Positions 56,034 through 64,000 of a DNA stretch of 64,000 bases are shown piece after piece. Positions within the stretch are counted from its first letter, which is position 1. Every line of letters starts with the position of its first letter. The position numbers and the translations under genes are program-made. Source of the DNA: Tanypteryx hageni. Taxonomy: Eukaryota > Arthropoda > Insecta > Odonata > Petaluridae. The notes under the pieces are model-generated. The model ran no database searches, was not told where the DNA came from, and worked only from the letters and a program-made list of their open reading frames with translations. The stretch is taken from the NCBI GenBank assembly GCA_028673005.1, contig CM054116.1, positions 147,619,173 to 147,683,172 on the forward strand, written 5' to 3'.

Positions 56034-56168
56034 CAACCGAAAGTAAATATTGACAACGATCCCAGAGCTAACAACATGTAATTTGCCATATAAATATGAA
56101 TAAAGTCATGTGTTGCCCACATAATTTAATTTTTTTGATATATCTAATGTTAATAGCTTTGCTGCATA

Positions 56169-59100
56169 TACCGTATTTTTCGGTGTACGAGTTGCACTTT
56201 TTGTCCTGAAAATAGGCTTCAAAATTGTCCTGCATCCTATACAATGAAGGTTCAAATGCTGGAATAGTATTTTCCTTAAAATTGTATTTCTACAATTCTT
56301 GTAAGCCTTCCTTTTGCACACAAAATGTTTTTTTTATATTCAGTGGTCTTTCTATATAAATTAAAACATATCCTTTAGATGTAATTGTTGTTTTCTTTCC
56401 CGATTACATGAATATATACTTTAGGAAATCAAGTTTACACAAACAAGGAAAAAATTCTAGAACATTAATTTGTGATTATATCAAATGCATCTCTAAAGGA
56501 TTGGCACGTATTTTAAAAAATATGAAACTATAACATCAGATAATAATGGTTTATAAAGTCAGCACAAGACTACACTAGCAATCAGGGCCATGTCAAGACA
56601 TTATGTCGCTTGAGGCGAGATAACATATGGCGCCCCTCATATCTATTTAACACAAGCTATGGGAGCGTTATTTTGCTCTTTCGGCATCCCGTCTAATTTC
56701 TCGCCGGAGACGAGTGCCTCACCCTCAGCACGGCTCTGCTAGCAATGCACTCTGCCGTAAGATTACGACACCTTTTGAATGACTCAAGAACAATTTTAAC
56801 CTAGGATACAAATAATATGCTATAATAAATACATTATCAACAAAAAGATCGCACGAAGTAACTCTTTCATAACATATGGGATATGCAGCAGAAAAATAAA
56901 CCTGTAAAATTACTTAAATCAATCTCAGGTGATCAACCGCATGGGTGACTTGTGAGGGAATCATTCATTCTCTATGGAAACCATCTTCACGCACCTTCGC
57001 TGTGATCCTTCCTGTTTTGCTCTACTGCACTTAACAATTGTTTCGTTGTTGCCTATTCATTATTTCCTTATCAGTCACTTTCATTGTATTGGACGCTTTC
57101 GATTTTGCATTGCATGTTGTGTAAATAAGTATTGATGGAAGTCCACTGAAATTTTCATTTTCATCTTTCAAAATTTATGCATTCCCCAGATTGTAATACT
57201 TTTTAATCACGTGTCTTACGAGTAGTGATTCTGGTTCGAGAATTCTTGACAAATATTTCGATGGAAATGAGCGAAGAGGGTTCCTATTCGTTGATCTTTC
57301 CCTGGTGTGGAGAATATTTTGAATATTTTTTTGGACGCCTCCAGTCCATAGTCAACATTTTTTATGAGCGACTACCTTCATGAAAGATCAAACGACTGGT
57401 TTTTCTGAGTCAATATTGTTGACTCCCTTCCCTTCACTTCGACCAAGTGTGAGTCCTCATTGCTGCAGAGCCTCGCCTCCCTTACTTTTGGTCCAGCGAG
57501 CCTTAATACCTATCGTCTCTCTCTTGAGAACCTTTTGTTTCCACCTGCTGATGTGAGGATACTCTTGAGTTCTGTAAAAGTATTCGGGAAACAAACAACT
57601 GACGTCAATCCCTACTCGAGATGAGGAGCACGTGGAATGCTAAGCAATAAGTCTTAAAGCAGGGGAAATACCCATATGACAGAGTTAACCAACCTTTCTG
57701 CATTAGGCTCAAATCATCTGTAATAATACTCTACAAAAGCCGCTTGTCGAACATTGTTACAATTTGGAATGTAAGAGAAACTTTAATAATAGAACTCTTA
57801 AAATATATATCCTGTTTGATTTAATATGAAAGCTCACTAAATTTCTTGAGCACCAGGAATCTTCAGAAAGTATGTGTTGGCAATCCTACAGAGCTGCACC
57901 AGTTTCATTTCCCCTTAAGCTTCCCTCTCCATAACCACCTTCCCCTAATACGACTATAATTCCCCTAGTATATCTCGAGCTCAGTGTTTTACGGGAGTGT
58001 TCTTTTGTGTGGTGTAATGATTTAACTTGATTCAGTTTATGACAAAAAAAAGAAAGTAAGTCAATTTAAAGGTGAAGCAGCATGGTGTTATAGATTCATG
58101 AAGCATAATGGACTTTTTGTGCACTCTAGAACTAAACTTGCTCAGAAGATGCCCCAAGAATATGAAGAAAAAATTTTGGCCTTCCATCGGTTCATCATTA
58201 ATTGCCGAAAGAAGAATACTATAGAATTAGGTCCAATTGGAAATATGGACGAGACTCCACTCACATTTGATACCCCCTCAAACAGGACAGTAAATTTAAA
58301 AGGTGAAAGAAGTATTTTAGTGAAGACAAGTGGTAATGAGAAAGCTCACTACACAGTAGTTCTTGCAAGTTGTGCTGATGGGACTAAGCTACCCCAGATG
58401 GTAATTTTCAAGCGAAAAAGAATACCTAAAGAGAAAACCCCGACGGGAATAGTTGTTCAATGATGGAATGAAAATGTGGATTGAAAAGGTATGGGGAAAA
58501 AGGAAAGGAGCTCTTCTAAGGAAGAAAGCTCTTTTGGTTTGCGATCAGTTCCGCTCTCATCTTACGGAACCTGTTAAGAAGCTATTTCTTGATTTAAACA
58601 CCGAATTGGCTGTAATACCAGGACGACTCACTTCCCAACTGCAGCCATTAGATGTTTCATTAAATAAGCCATTCAAGGGAAATATGAGAGAAGAATGGAA
58701 CAAATGGATCATGGATGACAGCACGCATCAGCTGACTAACACCGGCAGAATTAAGCGACCTACGATCAAGCAAGTTTGCAAGTGGGTAAAGGCATCTTGG
58801 GCCAGAATCAGTTCAGAGATTATCGTCAAGTCTTTTTAAAAAAAGCGGAATAAGGAACGCCTTGGATGGAACAGAAGATCATTAGTTATACAAAAATGAC
58901 ACTAGTTCCGATGAAGAATTTCTCGGGTTTGACGAGGAGGAACTTTTGAATGATGGCAATTTATAAGGTAAATAGATTTTTTGTTTTCATCAGAATATGG
59001 TTTTAGCTATCGTAATAAATAATTTTAAGGTATAATTGGGTAAACCTGTAATGTTTTAAGTCTTTTATGCAATATTTTTATAATGAACGTATTTTATGGA

Positions 59101-59185
59101 AAAATGTTTTTTTCCCTTAAAATTCACCCCAAATTATGGGTGTGTCCTATACAAAGGAGCGTCTTGTACAACGAAAAATACGGTA
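56169..59185 (+). mobile_element. Tigger/pogo transposon (56171-59183) with TA TSD
   Basis: The left end CCGTATTTTTCGGTGTACGAG and the right end, inverted CCGTATTTTTCGTTGTACAAG, form TIRs. TA flanks both. Length is 3013 bp. The transposase remnant is in the right third; the stretch 56200-58050 has no recognisable gene. Confidence 0.85.
58050..58965 (+). pseudogene. pogo/Tigger (DDE_1, jerky-like) transposase, N-terminus missing
   Basis: From about 58050, KSQFKGEAAWCYRF is the end of the CENP-B-type DNA-binding domain. Frame 58098-58463 has PIGNMDETPLTF (first Asp) and VVLASCADGTKLPQMVIFK. Frame 58453-58839 has KALLVCDQFRSH (second Asp) and TSQLQPLDVSLNKPFK (third Asp), 35 residues apart. After the stop at 58837-58839 an acidic tail (DTSSDEEFLGFDEEELLND) is still readable to about 58965. 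Known role: cut-and-paste at TA. The first DNA-binding helix-turn-helix is absent, and one frameshift plus one stop break the catalytic domain. Confidence 0.85.
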
Positions 59186-59662
59186 TATTGCAACGAAAAG
59201 AAGGAAAAGAGTTTTTGGCAGAATTTTATCAATTTTTCCCAAAGCATTGTAAAAATGATGTAAATATTTTCACATTACACTTCAGCTAAAATTAATAGCC
59301 ATTAACTTATTATTGACTAAAAGTATTCCCCGAATATAAATATATAGGCTATATACAAAATTTAGTATGTCTACCTTATTTATTGCAATTAATAGCTGGT
59401 AATATTAACCCTTGTTTATTAAAATCTCAGCAGCTGCTGGATGAAACAGGATTGCATCAGGGATAATTGTCGCTCGAAACATTATTTTTTCTAGATATAT
59501 ACTAATTCTGTCTCAGTTTAGCTTACATTTTTGCTTAGTAAAATATTAATCAGGTTATGAGGAATGTTGTAAATGTAGAAAAAGCAACTCTATGATATTT
59601 TGAATCTTTTATTCACAAACTAAAGAATAAGAAAGATAATATTTTAGGGGTAGGTCACAATC
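59186..59662. other. No gene recognised
   Basis: AT-rich interior of the ZBED-type hAT, between the Tigger end and the transposase 3' end. Confidence 0.4.
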
Positions 59663-61835
59663 AATTAGCGTTCAAGAATACAATATTATTTACAATATCC
59701 CTATTCAATCTGCTTCTCTGCTTGCACACAAGCTGACCACTTATTGAGAACAGCCTCTCACAGGGAACTGACGTGGCTGGAGTGCATAAATATTTTCTTG
59801 TGAGTTTCGCTCAAGTCGGGAACTTAATTTGATATTTCCTTCAAAAATCTAGCGCATATTCAGATCTCGCCAGGTAAGGTTCCCCAAGGTATCTTTGGAC
59901 TTGTACTACTGCATCTGCTCTAGCGTTGTGACTTTTATTTTTTTCGGCCACGCGAAGATAGAATAAATACCAGAAAAAATTAGATGGACCAGAACTATTA
60001 CTAGAGGCAAACTAGCAGCATTTGAGTCAACTGCTTGCCCACCAACTATCTGGAAGCACTGATTTGTAATAATTGTAGTGATTTCCTCGGCTCTTGAGCT
60101 ATTTATGAATCCAAGGTTTTTAAATCTGGAATCCAAAATTGTTGCCAGTGCTAGAGGGACGGCTCTTTCCAGATAAACAAATTTTCTTTCTATTGCCGGG
60201 GTCAAAATTTCTATTATTTCATTCACAACAGGGTTGTGGGCCATCATGAGGTGGTTCCGCAAGGCCATTCTCATTTGCCTATGGAGGCATATAATTTTTG
60301 ACACCAAGACACATTTTTCAGCTTGCATTTCAGTTGTCATGTCCTCGAACGGTCACAAAATCGGCAGTAATTCCTCTAGGGTTGTCCACTCAGTAGATGA
60401 AAGAGATGTGACCATGACATCAATGGCAGCAAGCATTGCCATGACACAGTCCTTCTGTTCGAGTAAGCAGGACATCATAGCATATGTACTGTTCCATCTT
60501 GTTTCGACTTCTTGTATTAGTCTATGTTCCGGTTTACCCAAAGTTCTTTGCGTTGAGGTTAATTTAGCTTAGGCAGAACAGGAAGATTTAAAGTCTGAAA
60601 GTCTGAAGAGCTAGACTCTCAAGGCGGTCACGAAATGACACGTCACTGCCATGTAAGATTCAGTTGACATAGATGTCCACAGATCGACTGTTAGACTGTA
60701 ATCTGAGTCTTCTATTTTGCTTTTGACTATGAAGACCTGCTCCTCATATTTCTTCTCCACCATCTGTTGCAGTCTCTTGCGAGACGGTAGAGGATAACTC
60801 GGATCCAGAGTATGTACGAAGGTTCTAAATCCTTCATCTTCAACTACCGAAAGTGGTTGGAAATCTTTGGTAATCATTTTTACTAGAGCATCCTCAATTC
60901 TACCCCGTCGAGCATCTCCTTCTGAAAAGTAAGGCAAATTATATCGATTGAGAAAACTAAGTGCTAGAGATAAAGGATCGTTTACACGGTGATAGTTACA
61001 CATGATAGTAGCTACCATGAGAGTTTGCAATAGTTGATTCTCATGAGAGTGAGTGTTTACTTTTATGTGCCATTCAAGTGCGGAAAATGATTGTGATGAT
61101 TCTACATGCAGGTTGAGGCCAGAAACAAAAGTAATAGAAGAAGTTGGGTTTTACGTGCACTTAATGCTCCATATATTCTCGGAGTTCTATGAATGTCTAA
61201 TATTCCCTAAATAGATAAAGCATCTTCTGCCGCATCACATTTATGATGAATTTTATAATTGGAGTAGCCTTTGTCCCATGTACGAGAATAATGTTTGTAT
61301 TGTTCTATAAATTTAATGATGGCAAAAAGAAGGCAGTAATAGCCGCAGGAAAAATGAAGCACCATAAGCAAACAAATGCAACAACCTTTTATCAATTGTA
61401 ATAGAGCTATATGTAAAAGTCACATTAGTGCTATGATATGCAAATCATGATATAAATAAAAAAATTTCATCATTATGCAGTACGGTTTCTAAATTACGGA
61501 CTTTGGCAGGTTTCCACAATTTACAGGTACCGGCTTCCACATTATTATTTTTACTATCGTGCCCAACTATATCCATGTAAACAGGACTTTATTAATAACC
61601 ACTACCAGCAAAAATTGGAAACGTACCAGAATAAGCAGGAACATCATCGCCAGTTAAATGCTCTCTCATGATTTGTTCTGGAATGTTCTTCAGAATGTAG
61701 ACTCTTCAAATGCTTCAACATACTTGAAGTGTTTTTATTATAAGATAACGACAAGTCACAGAGATGATATATCACTTTATTTCTCTCACCCAGTCGGAAG
61801 TAATCCCACACCACTGATTTCTTTCGCGAAGTCAT
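59663..61835 (-). pseudogene. hAT transposase, ZBED-like, multiply broken
   Basis: N-terminus 61644-61835: BED finger, SVVWDYFRLGER, with its first Cys position changed (VIYHLCDLS) but the HLKSLHSEEH end kept. An interrupted gap of about 600 bp follows. Frame 60611-61030 has FLNRYNLPYFSEGDARRGRI, PLPSRKRLQQMVEKKYEEQV and SLTVDLWTSMSTESYMAVTC (first catalytic Asp). Frame 60353-60541 holds VETRWNSTYAMM. Frame 59906-60340 holds ATILDSRFKNLGF. In another frame, 59665-59780 holds the dimerisation block CTPATSVPCERLFSISGQLV. The region between about 60541 and 60611, where the second Asp should lie, is deleted or unreadable. Not functional. Confidence 0.85.
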
Positions 61836-62890
61836 ACTTCTACTAATATTGGAATAAACGGTCTAACTCACGGAAAATCCTTACCGTAGAATGATGCAAT
61901 GGTTTGATGCAAATGTGAAATTAATTGCTGACTACCTGTCTAATATGGAACCTGAGCATAAAGGAATTCTGTCCGCTATGGAAAATTTTTACAGCCCCGT
62001 CTTACAATATAGTGTTTTACTGAATGTCGACCCTGTTTATAATGGAACCTACCCAACGTGAAACAATGTTTCGTAGCATGAAAAATACCATCATGCAAGA
62101 ATGAGCATCTATATTTAAATAAGTAAAGATGGAGACTACGGCAAAATTGATGTTAAATAGAATTAACTCCTTGACCGTAAAATTTTACGGTCAAGGAGTT
62201 AATTCTATTTAACATCTATATTTATACATTATTATTAACTTTATTGTTAAATTAATTATATATTATTGATAATGCTGGCCTTGCCTTGGTGGACAGCGAT
62301 TGGAAGAGAAAATGATGAATATTGTGAATTTCCTTAAATATTTTGCATACATTAACATGGAGACAATAATAACAGATTGAAAATGCCCATTATTATATGT
62401 TTATATGTTCATTTTCTCCAAATAAAAATTATGTAGTCTATTTTTAGCGGAGAATATTACTTTGCAAATTAATTTTTTTAATGAAAATATTTGGGATCAA
62501 ACCCAGACCTAGCCGTATGAGCTATGCATGCTGGGAACAGGACAAAATGTCCCTGGACAAAATGCCCCCAAACAATGTTCTTGGTCTCTACATGAAAGTA
62601 TAATTCTTTTCATTTAATGAGGAAAAAACCGTACTTAACTATATTTTAATGACAGTAATGAATTTAAAATATATTCTATTGAAAGGTGTATTTTTGTAAG
62701 CCAATTCAGGTGTATTGTATTAATTAAATCTTGATGTAATTCTTAATAAACGTAAAATCAAAATGTAAATATGCTATTTGTAGAGCGTGCTCCCCACTGG
62801 TTTTGTGCGGAGTTTACGATGATGTCATGCAGAATCGAATCTTCGCATGCGAAACGACTTTGGCATTTGGAGTCGAAAGAGTCGAGTAAC
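61836..62890. other. 5' noncoding end of ZBED-type hAT
   Basis: No gene seen, apart from the palindrome at 62149-62216. The subterminal region near 62830-62890 has GCATGCGAAACGACT and GAGTCGAAAGAGTCGAG words that echo the left end of the element. Confidence 0.5.
62149..62216. repeat. Perfect 68-bp palindrome with no loop
   Basis: Two 34-bp arms meet at 62182/62183 without spacer or mismatch. The central 32 bp (CTCCTTGACCGTAAAA and its inverse) are bordered by TTAA on both sides, and the symmetry continues 14 bp beyond each TTAA. No gene uses it. The TTAA borders resemble a piggyBac target, so it could be a collapsed pair of terminal repeats. Confidence 0.95.
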
Positions 62891-62914
62891 TCAACTCATT
62901 CGCACCCATCCCTA

Positions 62915-63410
62915 ATGACCATCGCTTGAAAGAATCAAGCTAGGAGGAGGATGTTTCAGCTGATAGTGCGATTCAGGGGTATGAAACTCTTATGGGAGGA
63001 TAGATACCCAGGTTTTACACGTAGTTCACTATAATGATACGAAGGCCACCAAATGCGCTGCAGTCGCAGCCAGCTCTCTGGCTCTTTCTCCCTCAATTTC
63101 TCTCTCTCTACCACATCGTGCCACACATTCCTTGCGTCTATTATCATAATGGAAAAGTGGCCATTTTGCTTGATATAAGTTCGCCATTGCTTATTGAGTG
63201 GTTGACAGTTACTCTGATTTTGTCAAGTAGATATATAGTAGATATGCATTCATCACTGTTTAAGAAAACGTGACGGAGTGAATTTGTTCTGATCTCCAAT
63301 CAACAGGTAAGTCTTAAAAATAGCATATTTTTTTTTAATTCTAACGAAATAGTTCTATGAAGTGTTATGTGAATGCGTTTTGTGAAAATGCTTTTATATT
63401 TTCTTAACAG
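62915..63410. other. No gene recognised; consensus splice signals near 63307-63410
   Basis: CAACAG/GTAAGTCT at 63301-63314 is a strong donor and TTTTCTTAACAG/A at 63399-63411 a strong acceptor, framing a possible 104-bp intron. The upstream reading frame in the right phase hits a stop 13 bases before the donor, so an upstream coding exon is not supported. Confidence 0.3.
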
Positions 63411-63600
63411 ATACCTGCACTGGATAGATCTCCTAGGAAGGAAGGAAAGAAATATCTTGTTTTTTGTGTGCGAGAAGCATTTTGAGAGGAAATGTTTCTC
63501 ATTTTTAGGTGTTAAGCCTCGCTTACCTCACCTAGCTGTGCCATCCATTGCCCTGGGCATGAATATGGTACGTGTCAGTTGCCATAATAATAAGCCATAA
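63411..63600 (+). pseudogene. Possible THAP-domain exon
   Basis: After the acceptor at 63410 the frame reads YLHWIDLLGRK, then FVCEKHFERKCFS, then KPRLPHLAVPSI. The CxxH of CEKHF and the AVP end are the C-terminal half of a THAP zinc finger (C2CH). THAP domains occur in host transcription regulators and in P-element-type transposases. The N-terminal CxxC half was not found in phase upstream. The frame stops at 63600. This could be a real exon whose partner lies further upstream, or a transposon fragment. Confidence 0.4.
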
Positions 63601-64000
63601 TTTTAGATTGAGTAATTGAAATTTCTGTTTAAAACTTATTGTGGTTATCAGTAGATTATAGTGAGTTCTATGGAAGTTAAACTGCAATGTAGACACCAGG
63701 GAATAGAATTGTGCTTCTAATAGAATGAAATAAGTATACCATAGTGATGTCTCATTATGTTTTAATTTTAAATATTTTGAATTTACAGAAATTGTTAACT
63801 TGATTATTTCTTGTTTCTCATAATGCACTTATATGTATTCCTATTCTTTATTCTATATTCTTTGTTTCAAAACGTATTTAGAAATAAATATATATTTTTA
63901 GATCGAGAAATTGAAATTTCCATATCAAAAGTTTTCCTTGTTTTTTGATGAATACATTGTAACAAGTATTGAATTACACACAATTATCCATGGGTAACAG
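63601..64000. other. No gene recognised
   Basis: AT-rich sequence to the window end. No domain, RNA gene or repeat match noticed. Confidence 0.4.

Larger units (their letters stand above)
54891..62914 (-). mobile_element. hAT element (ZBED type) with nested insertions
   Basis: TIRs TAGGGATGGGCTGCGAA at 54891-54907 and, inverted, TAGGGATGGGTGCGAA at the right end (62899-62914). Subterminal GAGTCAACTC-like words occur at both ends. The flanking octamers CTGTTCAT and ATGACCAT match at 5 of 8 positions, so the target duplication is decayed or absent. Inside lie repeat R copy 2, a Tigger transposon, the ZBED-like transposase pseudogene and a 68-bp perfect palindrome. Confidence 0.7.

Overview
This 64-kb window is eukaryotic repeat-rich DNA, most probably from an arthropod with a large genome. 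I recognise no confident host gene; a THAP-like exon near 63.4 kb is the only faint candidate. The arthropod call is an inference from the company of elements (several hAT families, an RTE/craniofacial-development-protein-2-like retroelement, a Sailor-type DD82E transposon, Tigger/pogo, piggyBac-type MITEs, Helitron, gypsy and a Polinton). I cannot name a species. Most of the window is AT-rich, with one clearly GC-richer block, the gypsy element at 12-16.5 kb.

Layout. 1-1799: a hAT element of the ZMYM1/DUF4371 type running off the left edge, with an uninterrupted transposase ORF, a GC-rich promoter holding a perfect NRF1-type palindrome, and a TIR. 1.96-3.02 kb: Helitron-like sequence carrying a SINE/LINE tail insertion with a 10-bp TSD. 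4506-10807: a second hAT (GTF2IRD2-like) with matching TIRs and a perfect 8-bp TSD, interrupted by a CR1/jockey-like LINE and holding a fragment of another hAT. 11949-16558: a 3'-truncated gypsy element (169-bp 5' LTR, tRNA-Leu-type primer site, gag, protease, RT, RNase H, start of integrase) whose RT is split by a 363-bp solo LTR. 17.7-19.3 kb: a long foldback element, directly abutted by a nearly intact DD82E Tc1/mariner-class transposon (19280-21352). 21.4-22.1 kb: a YY1/CRE motif cluster and a well-formed tRNA-like gene. 22.4-29.6 kb: decayed genes of a Polinton/adintovirus-like element (capsid, adenain-like protease, protein-primed DNA polymerase B, packaging ATPase), full of frameshifts and stops. 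29.7-32.5 kb: minisatellite, a Tigger-like MITE and a dispersed repeat.

32523-51375 is the most striking structure: an inverted duplication with two arms of about 7.5 kb, nearly identical, around a unique 3.85-kb spacer. Each arm carries the same nested composite: an RTE element whose endonuclease domain is split by 2.7 kb of other repeats (including a Helitron helicase tail), an identical 764-codon RT ORF, a piggyBac-type MITE with TTAA ends and a 3 x 111-bp tandem array. The arms differ by scattered substitutions and one 10-bp indel, so the composite was assembled first and duplicated later.

52.3-53.0 kb is a MITE with a minisatellite core. 54891-62914 is a third hAT (ZBED-like), hosting a Tigger/pogo transposon (56171-59183) and a perfect 68-bp palindrome (62149-62216).

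The coding remnants do not form a pathway; they are layered insertions. In the first 16.5 kb every coding transposon remnant lies on the minus strand. With the long palindrome, this makes a small-RNA source locus a reasonable but untested hypothesis. An assembly artefact must be excluded for the palindrome.
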